Assembly: GCF_039555335.1 (NCBI RefSeq)
Contig: NC_092646.1
Coordinates: 26,775,780 to 26,839,779, forward strand
Reading direction: 5' to 3'
DNA length: 64,000 bases
DNA from: Amphiura filiformis
Taxonomy: Eukaryota; Echinodermata; Ophiuroidea; Amphilepidida; Amphiuridae
A program made the position numbers and the translations under genes. Of this stretch, positions 23,098 to 32,666 are shown piece after piece (the first letter of the stretch is position 1; every line of letters begins with the position of its first letter). Below the pieces are notes generated by a model. The model did no database searches. It was not told the origin of the DNA and was given only the letters and a program-made list of their open reading frames with translations.

Positions 23098-23771
23098 AAG
23101 TCTGAATACACCTTTACGATACAGCTTCAGTATACCTTCAAGAGGATGCTATTAAACAGGACTGTTTTGGAACCTATTTCGCATGTTTTCAAAATGTTAA
23201 GATGAATAAGAAACATAAGAAACTAATTTGCGAGTAAATCCTTGGATTCGTGGGTAAAGCCGAATTCGTGGGTAAAGCTGTAAGTACTATAGTACCGTTT
23301 GGGGTTTACGTTTCTTAGGTGCATAAACTATAAGTATGTAAACATAGCATACCCATGGCTTGAATGTATGCTGATTTAGATTTAAAATAAATATTCTCCT
23401 TGTTTTTCAAGGTTAGCATCTATTCGGGATATCAAAAGTTTAAACCGTCGTAGATTTTTTTTAAAGCGGTGAACGTATTTATACGATTTACAATATTAAG
23501 CGTTTGTCAAACTAAATTCAGTGTCCAAGGTCATTAAATGTTAGATTAAGTTATGGTAATTATATTTGCTGGACTCGTGGATAACATTTCATACGTGGGT
23601 AACGTCAAATATGCTTTTGTGGAATTTTATGGGTAAAATGTATTTGTATAAAATAATCACTTGGACCTCAGAATTATAGTACGAAACTTTGTTTCATGAT
23701 ATAGTGATTAATGGCATATTCACTTAATATTTTTCAGAACGATCATTTTATTTTTGATACGCGGGTAACAC
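23098..23771. other. Interior of the 7.1-kb insertion with repeated TCGTGGGTAA
   Basis: No gene. TTCGTGGGTAA or close variants occur near 23,246, 23,263, 23,574, 23,590 and 23,757, continuing a series begun at 21,829 and 22,622. Confidence 0.5.
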
Positions 23772-24364
23772 AATTGTGACCCGGCAGCACAAATGAGCCA
23801 TAAATTCCCTAAATTGTATTCTGAGTTACGGTGTAAAATGTGTACGAAGGTCGTATTCATCGGTAACTTAAGCTGGCCGACATCTGTCTCATTTTGATAG
23901 TCAAAAACTAATCAATAATCCTATTGTTGAAGTGGATAATAAGCTTCTACCTTAGATGGCTATAGAACTTTTAATAGCTCTGGTCTTTGTTTGCTTTTGC
24001 TAAATCCTGTTCAAGTGGTTGGTAACCAGGCATTGTATTTTGTACAGGTATGCATAACCAACAATTAACAATGATAGAACTTTTTTAAACCTTGTTGACT
24101 TGGGGATTATTTGAAATGACCGCCAATTATGACTGTTCGATATTTATTGCCAGCAATGTGGAAAAGAGACACATGTAAAAACGTAAAAGCTATAATTTTG
24201 TTGAAGGAGCAAAGTTTAACAAACCATAACCCCGCTTCTGGATATCGTTTGAAGTCAAATGATATACCATTTTTAAGTTTATGATGTTTATTTTTAAACC
24301 AGAAATAAAACAAAAATGACCGGGGGAGGAATTTACGGCTCATTCGCCATGAACGGTCACAATT
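23772..24364. mobile_element. TIR element, about 593 bp, related to 56,463-58,510
   Basis: AATTGTGACC at the left and GGTCACAATT at the right are inverted, and both ends then carry AATGAGCCRTAAAT. Internal words GACTTGGGGATTATTTGAAA, TGACCGCCAATTATGAC and GATATCGTTTGAAGTCAAAT recur in the opposite orientation at 56.5-56.75 kb, so the two belong to one family. No transposase. Confidence 0.7.
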
Positions 24365-24720
24365 ATTAGCCAAATTGACCTCAAGAGTCCACAAACTTTG
24401 GTGGAACTCAATCCTTTTTATTTACATATGATGAGAGATCATGCAAACTTCTAACGGTAATAATTTCATTTTGATTGAAGGACATTCAATGACATATATG
24501 GTGCTTTATCTTTGAATTAAGTGGTAACGCCAATTCATTTAAGCCATCATAACTTGTCCCCTGGTATGACTTGCTGGTAAAGGCCTATATGCTCAAAAAG
24601 AGCACATTGGACGTGACATGATAATGTTCCATCAATAACGTGATTTCCTTTATTAATGACATTTTAAAGTGGAAAGTTAACATAGAGAGAATTTTGTCCC
24701 TCTTTCGCTGGAATTGACCA

Positions 24721-24845
24721 TATACATTGGCATGGTTTTTCTTTGGTGTGAATCCTTTCATGTTTAGTTTTGTCGCCTGCCCTTGAGAATGTCTTTTCCA
24801 TGTTTAGTCTTGTCACCTGTCAGTGTGAAACTCTTAATACAATAT
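24721..24845 (-). pseudogene. Out-of-frame finger remnant beyond the array stop
   Basis: Immediately past the stop codon, the next frame continues with one near-complete finger (KYCIKSF, GDKTKH). After a deletion comes a helix and linker (FSRAGDKTKHERIHTKEKP). It stops at the right TIR of the 7.1-kb insertion. It shows that the present C-terminus is not ancestral. Confidence 0.8.
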
Positions 24846-27800
24846 TTACATTGATATGGTTTCTCTTTTTTTGGTGTGAATCCTTTCATGTGCGGTCTTG
24901 TTACTTGCCTGTGTGAAAGTCTTTTTACAATATTTACATTGGTATGGTTTTTCTTTTATGTGAGTTCTTTCATGTGAAATCTTGTGACTTGCTTGCCGGA
25001 AATTTTTATTACAATATTTACATTGATATGGTTTCTCTTTGGTGTGAATCCTTTCATGTATAGTTTTGTTACCTGTCTGTGAGAATGTCTTTTCACAATA
25101 TTTACACTGGTATGGTTTCTCTTTAGTGATAATCCTTTCATGTAGAGTCTTCTCTCCTGCCCATGAGACAGTCTTTTCACAATATTTACATTGGTAAGGT
25201 TTCTCTTTGGTGTGAATCCTTCCATGTTTAGTCTTGCCACCTGTCAGTGAGAAACTCTTAATACAATATTTACATTGATATGGTTTCTCTTTGGTGTGAA
25301 TCCTTTCATGTGCGGTCTTGTTACTTGCCTGTGTGAAAGTCTTTTTACAATATTTACATTGGTATGGTTTTTCTTTCATGTGAATTCTTTCATGTGAAAT
25401 CTTGTGACTTGCCTGTCGGAAACTTTTAATACAATATTTACATTGATATGGTTTCTCTTTGGTGTGAATCCTTTCATGTGCGGTCTTGTTACTTGCCTTT
25501 GTGAAAGTCTTTTTACAATATGTACATTGGTATGGTTTTTCTTTTATGTGAATTCTTTCATGTGAAATCTTGTGACTTGCCTGTCGGAAACTTTTAATAC
25601 AATAGTTACATTGATATGTTTTCTCTTTGGTGTGAATCCTTCCATGTTTAGTCTTGTCACCTGTCAGTAAGAAACTCTTAATACAATATTTAGATTGATA
25701 TGGTTTCTCCTTGGTATGAACCCTTTCATGTGCGGTCTTGTTACTTGCCTGTGAGACACTTTTTTCAAAATATTTACATTGGTATGGTTTTTCTTTTGTG
25801 TGAATCTTCTCATGTGAAATCTTGTGACTTGCTTGTCGGAAACTTTTGCTACTATATTTACATTCATATGGTTTCTCTTTGGTGTGAGTGCTTTCATGTC
25901 TAGTCTTGTATAGTGTATTGGAGAAAGTCTTTTCACAATATTTACATTGGCATGGCTTCTTTTTGGTGTGATTCCTTTCATGTACAGTCTTGTAATATGC
26001 CTGTGAGAACGCCTTTTCACAATATTTACATTGATATGGTTTCTCTTTGGTGTGAATCCTTTCATGTATAGTCTTGTTACCTGCCTGTGAGAAAGTCTTT
26101 TCACAATATTTACATTGGTAAGGTTTCTCTTTGGTGTGAATCCTTTCATGTTTAGTCTTTTCGCTAGGCTTTGAGAACATCTTTTCACAATATTTACATT
26201 GGTATGGTTTCTCTTTGGTGTGAATCCTTTCATGTATAGTCTTGCGACCTGCCTGTGAGAATGTCTTTGCACAATACTTACATTTGTATGGTTTCTCTTT
26301 GGTGTGAATCCTTTCATGTCTAGTCTTGTGACCTGCCCGTGAGAACATCTTTCCACAATATTTACATTGGTATGGGTTCTCTTTGGTGTGAATCCTTTCA
26401 TGTATAGTCTTTTCGCTAGGCTTTGAGAACATCTTTTCACAATATTGACATTGGTAAGGTATCTCTTTGGTGTGAATCCTTTCGTGTGTAGTCTTGTTAC
26501 CTGCCTGTCGGAAACTTTTAATACAATATTTACATTGGTATGGTTTCTCTTTGGTATGAATCCTTTCATGGATAGTCTTGTTACTTGCCTGTGAGAAAGT
26601 CTTTTCACAATATTTACATTGGTAAGGTTTCTCGTTGGTGTGAATCCTTTCATGTCTAGTCTTGTCGCTAGGCTGTGAGAACATCTTTTCACAATATTTA
26701 CATTGGTATGGTTTCTCTTTGGTGTGAGTGCTTTCATGTCTAGTCTTGTATAGTGTATTGGAGAAAGTCTTTTCACAATATTTACATTGGCATGGCTTCT
26801 TTTTGGTGTGATTCCTTTCATGTACAGTCTTGTAATATGCCTGTGAGAACGCCTTTTCACAATATTTACATTGATATGGTTTCTCTTTGGTGTGAATCTT
26901 TTCATGTCTAGTCTTGTCGCTACGCCGTGAGAACATCTTTCCACAATATTTACATTGGTATGGTTTCTCTTTGGTGTGAATCCTTTCATGTATAGTCTTG
27001 TTACCTGCCTGTGAGAAAGTCTTTTCACAATATTTACATTGGTAAGGTTTCTCTTTGGTGTGAATCCTTTCATGTTTAGTCTTTTCGCTAGGCTTTGAGA
27101 ACATCTTTTCACAATATTTACATTGGTATGGTTTCTCTTTGGTGTGAATCCTTTCATGTATAGTCTTGCGACCTGCCTGTGAGAATGTCTTAGCACAATA
27201 CTTACATTTGTATGGTTTCTCTTTGGTGTGAATCCTTTCATGTCTAGTCTTGTGACCTGCCCGTGAGAACATCTTTCCACAATATTTACATTGGTATGGT
27301 TTCTCTTTGGTGTGAATCCTTTCATGTAGAGTCTTGTTACCTGCCTGTGAGAAAGTCTTTTCACAATATTTACATTGGTAAGGTTTCTCTTTGGTGTGAA
27401 TCCTTTCATGTATAGTCTTTTCGCTAGGCTTTGAGAACATCTTTTCACAATATTGACATTGGTAAGGTATCTCTTTGGTGTGAATCCTTTCGTGTGTAGT
27501 CTTGTTACCTGCCTGTCGGAAACTTTTAATACAATATTTACATTGGTATGGTTTCTCTTTGGTATGAATCCTTTCATGGATAGTCTTGTTACTTGCCTGT
27601 GAGAAAGTCTTTTCACAATATTTACATTGGTAAGGTTTCTCGTTGGTGTGAATCCTTTCATGTCTAGTCTTGTGGCTAGGCTGTGAGAACATCTTTTCAC
27701 AATATTTACATTGGTAAGGTTTCTCTTTGGTGTGAATCCTTTCATGTTTAGTCTTGTCGCTAGGCTGTGAGAACATCTTTTCACAATATTTACATTGGTA

Positions 27801-28289
27801 TGGTTTCTCTTTGGTGTGAATCCTGTCATGTATAGTCTTGCGACCTGCCTGTGAGAATGTCTTTGCACAATACTTACATTTGTATGGTTTCTCTTTGGTG
27901 TGAATCCTTCCATGTACAGTCTTGCTACCTGACTGTGAGAAAGTCTTTTCACAATATTGACATTGGTAAGGTATCTCTTTTGTGTGAATCCTTTCATGTA
28001 TATTCTGTGCTTTTGGACAAGAGAACCTCTTGCTGCAATATTTACATCTGAACGGTTTCAATTTGGTATGAATCCTTTCAGGTATATTCTGCTTGCAGGT
28101 GTACCAGTACCTGTGCAACTGCGCTTTACATGTATGTCTTGCAACATGTTTCACATAATATGCGAAATCACTGTAAAATCGTCTGCAGTAGATACATTTG
28201 TATGGATGAAAACTATTTGCATAATTTGACTCAAGTTGAACTGTATATGTCCTGCCCTGTAAATGCTGCAATTGGCATCTAGTCTTCAT
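24846..28289 (-). CDS. Tandem C2H2 zinc-finger protein, 38+1 fingers
   Basis: This 1147-residue frame is probably a nuclear nucleic-acid-binding protein. Residues 32-52 form a divergent finger (C32, C35, H48, H52). After a degenerate finger-like segment, 38 fingers of exactly 28 residues run from Cys82 to the end, consensus YQCKYCEKTFSQAGNKTIH with ERIHTKEKP linkers. Fingers 27-29 lose one zinc Cys each and finger 35 loses the last His. The helix Leu expected at position 4 is Lys in nearly every finger. Fingers 5-16 are duplicated as 17-26, minus two fingers. The final TISM residues come from a frameshift in a T run. The ATG lies three to four bases after a splice acceptor, so upstream exons probably exist. 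No KRAB, SCAN or BTB domain is visible. The target is unknown. Transposon repression is a possible role by analogy with other expanding families. Confidence 0.85.
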   Translation of the reverse strand: MKTRCQLQHLQGRTYTVQLESNYANSFHPYKCIYCRRFYSDFAYYVKHVARHTCKAQLHRYWYTCKQNIPERIHTKLKPFRCKYCSKRFSCPKAQNIHERIHTKEIPYQCQYCEKTFSQSGSKTVHGRIHTKEKPYKCKYCAKTFSQAGRKTIHDRIHTKEKPYQCKYCEKMFSQPSDKTKHERIHTKEKPYQCKYCEKMFSQPSHKTRHERIHTNEKPYQCKYCEKTFSQASNKTIHERIHTKEKPYQCKYCIKSFRQAGNKTTHERIHTKEIPYQCQYCEKMFSKPSEKTIHERIHTKEKPYQCKYCEKTFSQAGNKTLHERIHTKEKPYQCKYCGKMFSRAGHKTRHERIHTKEKPYKCKYCAKTFSQAGRKTIHERIHTKEKPYQCKYCEKMFSKPSEKTKHERIHTKEKPYQCKYCEKTFSQAGNKTIHERIHTKEKPYQCKYCGKMFSRRSDKTRHEKIHTKEKPYQCKYCEKAFSQAYYKTVHERNHTKKKPCQCKYCEKTFSNTLYKTRHESTHTKEKPYQCKYCEKMFSQPSDKTRHERIHTNEKPYQCKYCEKTFSQASNKTIHERIHTKEKPYQCKYCIKSFRQAGNKTTHERIHTKEIPYQCQYCEKMFSKPSEKTIHERIHTKENPYQCKYCGKMFSRAGHKTRHERIHTKEKPYKCKYCAKTFSQAGRKTIHERIHTKEKPYQCKYCEKMFSKPSEKTKHERIHTKEKPYQCKYCEKTFSQAGNKTIHERIHTKEKPYQCKYCEKAFSQAYYKTVHERNHTKKKPCQCKYCEKTFSNTLYKTRHESTHTKEKPYECKYSSKSFRQASHKISHEKIHTKEKPYQCKYFEKSVSQASNKTAHERVHTKEKPYQSKYCIKSFLLTGDKTKHGRIHTKEKTYQCNYCIKSFRQASHKISHERIHIKEKPYQCTYCKKTFTKASNKTAHERIHTKEKPYQCKYCIKSFRQASHKISHERIHMKEKPYQCKYCKKTFTQASNKTAHERIHTKEKPYQCKYCIKSFSLTGGKTKHGRIHTKEKPYQCKYCEKTVSWAGEKTLHERIITKEKPYQCKYCEKTFSQTGNKTIHERIHTKEKPYQCKYCNKNFRQASHKISHERTHIKEKPYQCKYCKKTFTQASNKTAHERIHTKKRETISM

Positions 28290-28320
28290 TGCTCTGAAAT
28301 GAGAAAGAAAATATATTAAT
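28290..28320 (-). promoter_or_regulatory. Splice acceptor before the zinc-finger exon
   Basis: On the minus strand, ATTAAT (possible branch site) is followed by TTTTCTTTCTCATTTCAG and then AGCAATG. The pyrimidine tract and CAG directly before the start codon imply an intron in the 5' UTR or a short upstream coding exon. No upstream exon could be identified. Confidence 0.7.
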
Positions 28321-28857
28321 CCGTAAAAATTGTTTTAGAATTGCATGGATTAAGCTAGATGAAGCTACATAAAGGTTGGTAACCTTATTGACAACCTCAT
28401 CTCCCCACCTGACCCCATCAAAATGCAGATTTTGGTATCAGGTGAAAGCTCATATTACCAACTTAGGGAGTGTTCAGAAATACTTTGGTGGGGGGCTGGA
28501 AAATATGTAGGGGGATCATAAAATTTTAGGAGTTCGAATAGGGGGGTTAAAAGTTTTGGGGTATGAACAGGGGGGTTAAAAAGTTTTTGGCACGTAAAGG
28601 GGGGTGTAAAAATATTTTGTGCGCTGTGCGTGCAAATGTTCCCATATTAAACCAGAACAAAAGTACATTTGATCCAGTGTTGAAAATTGTCGTATATAAC
28701 TTAATTTTTAGGTTTGTGTCAGCTCTTTATCACTAAAAGCTGCAATCTTTGCTCTTCTTTAGTGTTGACAATTTTTACAATAATGTTTCATGTAGTACAG
28801 ATTATTAATTTATTATCACTGATATATACAACTAAATCATGTCGCATTACAATTATA
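28321..28857. other. No recognisable gene
   Basis: Probable intron or upstream sequence of the zinc-finger gene. 28,480-28,620 has G-runs (GGGGGGTTAAAAAG) like the interior of the GGGGCTGTGCAATAATTAT elements, without recognisable ends. Confidence 0.4.
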
Positions 28858-29060
28858 GGCGGAGGAAGCTTGGAGAACCGGGGTACACATCCCCTTCCCC
28901 TAATTTTTTCCATGGGGACATCCCTAAAAATCCTAATAGAAGAAAAAATAAAGCAATAATTGCCATGTGCAACTTTTTTTAGCACATCAAAAAGCACCAT
29001 GTTTTGGGCCCAAATAGGGTCAAATTGCAAAATTTTGCTCTTCGCGATCACGCGAACTGG
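28858..29060. repeat. Dispersed repeat, diverged copy of 14,190-14,400
   Basis: Ordered shared words include GGGGACATC, CCTAAAAATCCTAATAGAAG and AAAAAATAAAGCA. No ends or coding content. Confidence 0.5.
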
Positions 29061-29759
29061 CCCATCAATTTAATAGCAAAGCACACCCGTCCATTTTGGC
29101 AGTAGTGTAGACAGGGGCAGAATGGCCCCTGACAAAAAATGAAAGAGAAAAGTGCCCCTCTGACAAAAAATGAAAGAGAAAATCTGGAGGGCAAAGACAA
29201 CTAGAAGGCTATATATTTGTACACAAATACGGCTATACCCGCATGTTATCGGTGTATCCAAACTTACAGTCCTTATTTGCTGAGGACTTAAAATAAAGAA
29301 ATTGTAAAAAAGTCGCCCAATTGGGCAGAAAATGTGTAAAAAGTGAAAGTCCAAGTCACAAGCTTTAATTGAATGTAGGTTGCACTGTCGTAGCACTTAA
29401 AATAAAAAAATTATAAAAAGTCCCCTCCGAGGGGAGTCGTCTCTCTTGCTCTCCATAGGTTGCTGTTGTCAGTCTCTCTTACTCACAGTGAGGCTATGCA
29501 ATATGATTAAGGGGAAACTACTCCAGAGGGAGTATGTAAATTAAATGGAACAGCCATTTCAGAGGGAGTATGTAAATTAAACGGAACATCCCTTTTTTGG
29601 GATATTTCAGAGGGAGTATGTAAATTAAATGGAACAGCCAATGGGTATGTAATTTAACTGGAACAGCCTTAACGCTTCACGCTGGTATTTTCAATTATGA
29701 TATAATACGATCTGTCTGTTTAGTCCCACGTGTGTGGGGTGGATGGGTGTGTGGGTGTT
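29061..29759. other. No recognisable gene; short local repeats
   Basis: ATGAAAGAGAAAA is duplicated at 29,138-29,180. CAGAGGGAGTATGTAAATTAA occurs three times at 29,525-29,620, each followed by A(C/T)GGAACA. No coding frame is supported. Confidence 0.5.
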
Positions 29760-30830
29760 AGTAACAATATAATTCTCAGGTGCTATCTGTGTAAAAAATT
29801 CTGAGCCCGGAAGCTGCTTTCTTTGATGAGAAACGGCCCGCCCTTTGTTTTAACATTTGGGGCCCTGGGGCCCATAATATTTGACTTATCAGGCCCATGT
29901 ACATAATTATGTTGAAGTATAATTCTCTAGTGCTATCAGTAGACTCAAGCTGGCCACTGTAGCTACTTTATTTACTGAGTAACGGCCGGCCCTATGTTTT
30001 AGCGTTTGGGGCTCTGGGGTCAATATTATGTGATATATGGGGCTCATATGTACATATAACAATGTAATTCTCAGGTGCAATCTGTGTACAAACTCTGAGC
30101 CATAAAGCTGCTTTATATGATGAGAAACGGCCGGCCCTTTGTTTTAACATTTGGGGCCCTGGGGCCCAATATATATGACTTATGGGGCTCATGTACATAT
30201 GTTGAAGTATGATTCTCAAGTGCTATCAGTAGACTCAAGCTGGGCATTGTAGCTGCTTTATTTACTGAGTAACGGCCGGCCCTATGTTTTAGCGTTTGGG
30301 GCCCTGGGGCCCATATAATGTGACATATGGGGGTTATATATACATATGACAATATAATACTAAAGACCTATCTGTGTACCAAATCCGAACCCTGTAGCTA
30401 CTTTATTTGCTGAGAAACGGCCGGCCCTTTGTTTTAACATTTGGGCCCCTGGGGCCCCTAGCCTTGTACATCTGGGGCCAAAATGGGCAAAAGGCACTTC
30501 TACAACTTAGGGCCCATACATATGCCACATATGAGCCCTAGTGACCTTGTACTTTTAGAGTTAGGCTTGTCAATCTGTTGCACCATATTTTAACATTTGG
30601 GCCCTTGGGGCCCATAATGTATAACATATGGGGCTCTTGTATATTTGTAAATATAGAGTACCCTTAGGGCTATCAGTGTACCAACTCGGGGCCCTGAGGC
30701 TGCTTCATTTGATGAGAAACGACATGCTTTGTATTTTCACATTTGGGCCCCTGGGGCCCGTGACCTTTGACCTCTGGGGCCAAGATGGGCAAAAGGCACT
30801 TCTACGGGTAGGGCACATACGTGTACCAAA
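29760..30830 (+). repeat. Alternating (A-B) satellite, about 147-bp monomers
   Basis: Monomers carry ATAATTCTCAGGTGCTATCTG, GAGAAACGGCCGGCCC, GTTTTA and TTTGGGGCCCTGGGGCCC. A-type monomers (starting near 29,763, 30,058 and 30,348) contain TCTGTGTA and TGATGAGAAACGG. B-type monomers (29,910 and 30,203) contain CAGTAGACTCAAGCTGG and TTTACTGAGTAACGG. The A-B-A-B order gives a dimer period of about 293 bp. The right end (30,450-30,830) is more diverged. Confidence 0.8.
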
Positions 30831-31089
30831 TATGGGCCTAAGGGCCTTTGTAGTTTTAGCGCTAGCCTTGACAGAATGATGTGTTTGATGGAGAAGAAGG
30901 AGGAGAAGAAACCACAGAATAAGAATATACCCGTCCATGCTTCGCATGCGGGTATAAGGAGCAAGGAGCCCCTTTTCCATATAAATTCAACCCGATCATG
31001 GGCCAAAATATTGAAGATAGTGTAAAATACAAAATGTTTGCACGCTGTGTGCGCACATTGTCACAATAAAGGCATTTTCATCCCATCAT

Positions 31090-31640
31090 GGGCAAAATAC
31101 ACAATTTTTGCACGCGTTTTGCCCCAATAAAGCCTTTTTTTGGAAGCTCAAATACATGTATAGTCTCTCTAAAAAACAAAACCGGCAAACTGCAAATTGC
31201 AATTTCTTTTTTCGTCTGTTTTTTGGCTAAAATAGTCTTGTTTTTGCGCGCTTCCTCGCAACAAAAAGTCCCAGTAAATATAGGTGTACATCCCGGGGGA
31301 TGGCCCATACAATCATTCCCCAATGTGGACGCCTGTATGTATGTTACTGACCAAATTAAACTCATAATATTTAGCCATTTTAGCCCCCAAAGTACAAATT
31401 TAATCCACTTTTGAATAAAATTTCATTTGTTTAGCTTCCAAATGGCAAAAATTTTAGCGCGCTTCATTTTGTACCATTCACTTATTCTGTCGTCAAATGG
31501 TACTGGATTCATTATACTTTTTCCAACCCCATCCCCCCATGTCAAAAAGAAATCTACGCCACTGCCAGTAAAACCAGAACAAAATATACTCATCCCCGAC
31601 CCTCCTAAATTGTAATGCTTCCGTCGCCACTGATTCCAAT
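31090..31640. repeat. Dispersed repeat, diverged copy of 4250-4620
   Basis: Ordered words shared with 4.25-4.62 kb include CCATACAATCATTCCCC-type, GTGGACGCCTGTATG, GCGCGCTTCATTTTGTACCAT, ATGTCAAAAAGAAATCTACG and CCACTG. There are no termini and no coding sequence. Confidence 0.5.
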
Positions 31641-31992
31641 CATAAATGTATGGTTTATTAATACTGGGTTGCATAAACATACTTGCCAAAATCGCTTGCC
31701 CCCCCCCCCACTTTCGGTCTGCCAAAAAATCTTTGCCTCCCCAAGACAAATTATGGGGATTCCAATTTGCAAACTTACAGATTCTTAAAGAAACATGTTG
31801 TGAGCGTTGCGAGCAGGAAAATTTGCATATTTAATCGTTTCCATAATGTATGCCTTTTTAGAGCATCTTATTTTAAAGGCGCACCATGAATGTGTGCCAA
31901 AAATCTCTTTCCCCCCCTCTCGGCTTACCAAAAATTGCCCCCCCAATTTTACCATCCCACCAGGGTTCATAATTATTGCACAGCCCAATAGT
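31641..31992. mobile_element. Decayed GGGGCTGTGCAATAATTAT-family element
   Basis: The right end GGGTTCATAATTATTGCACAGCCC (31,962-31,985) is clear. A decayed left end, CTGGGTTGCATAAACATA, lies near 31,665. Interior CAAAAATCTTTGCC and CAAAAATTGCCCCCCC words match the complete copies at 41.6 and 47.2 kb. The right half is duplicated at 32,284-32,460. Confidence 0.6.
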
Positions 31993-32207
31993 CTTAACTG
32001 TGCTATACCACATTTGAGACTAATTTGACAAGTTTTTGGCACTCATATGGAATTTGCACTTGACAAACAGAGGCCACTTGGTTGCTATGTGGGTTGCTTT
32101 ATTCATTACACCCAATGTTGGGCTCATACTGCTATTGTTGTCAGGTTGGCATGGGAATTTGCTCTATTTGCATACAAGAACTTGAGTTAGTCATGTTACT
32201 GCGCTAT
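31827..32207 (+). repeat. Duplicated segment, copy 1
   Basis: About 380 bp, from ATATTTAATCGTTTCCATAA to CATGTTACTGCGCTAT, is repeated at 32,284-32,666 with only a few differences, mostly C-run lengths. It includes the right half of the transposon at 31.64-31.99 kb and unique flank, so the duplication happened after that insertion. Confidence 0.85.
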
Positions 32208-32290
32208 ATTTACATTGGTATGGTTTCTCTTTGGTGTTAATGCTTCCATGTCAGTCTTGCCACCTGTCAGTAAGAAACTCTTAATATTTA
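32205..32290 (-). pseudogene. Captured single zinc-finger fragment
   Basis: This 83-bp insert between the two duplicated segments is minus-strand finger sequence. It holds the ATTTACATTGGTATGGTTTC linker region and CACCTGTCAGTAAGAAACTC, the latter matching the finger encoded at about 25,655-25,685. Both junctions lie in the same word, ATATTTA. It cannot be translated as part of a protein here. Confidence 0.85.
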
Positions 32291-32666
32291 ATCGTTTCCA
32301 TAATGTATGCCTTTTTAGAGCGTCTTATTTTAAAGGCGCACCATGAATGTGTGCCAAAAATCTCTTCCCCCCCCCTCTCGGCTTACCAAAAATTGCCCCC
32401 CCCAATTTTACCATCCCACCAGGGTTCATAATTATTGCACAGCCCAATAGTCTTAACTGTGCTATACCACATTTGAGACTAATTTGACAAGTTTTTGGCA
32501 CTCATATGGAATTTGCACTTGACAAACAGAGGCCACTTGGGTGCTATGTGGGTTGCTTTATTCATTACACCCAATGTTGGGCCCATACTGCTATTGTTGT
32601 CAGGTTGGCATGGGAATTTGCTCTATTTGCATACAAGAACTTGAGTTAGTCATGTTACTGCGCTAT
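32284..32666 (+). repeat. Duplicated segment, copy 2
   Basis: Second copy of 31,827-32,207, offset 457 bp. It continues past CGCTAT into unrelated sequence at 32,667. Confidence 0.85.

Larger units (their letters stand above)
17598..24720. mobile_element. 7.1-kb inverted-repeat insertion inside the zinc-finger array
   Basis: TGGTCAATTCCAGC and the following AAAGCGGGACAAAATTCTC at the left are mirrored with few changes at the right end (24,682-24,720). The flanks read ...CATAATATA and TATACATTGG..., so TATA is a likely 4-bp duplication; TA alone cannot be excluded. Both flanks are zinc-finger sequence on the minus strand. Excluding the nested 4.0-kb element (17,677-21,715), about 3.1 kb belongs to the host insertion. 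No transposase frame remains. It could be one large non-autonomous element or a region bounded by two related inverted ends. Confidence 0.75.

Noticed and set aside
25664..27997. A 777-codon open frame in another minus-strand frame of the zinc-finger array (repeating MKGFTPKRNHTNVNIVKR)
   Set aside because: The 84-bp unit is a multiple of three, so any unit frame without a stop stays open through the array. The conserved zinc ligands are only in the main frame.
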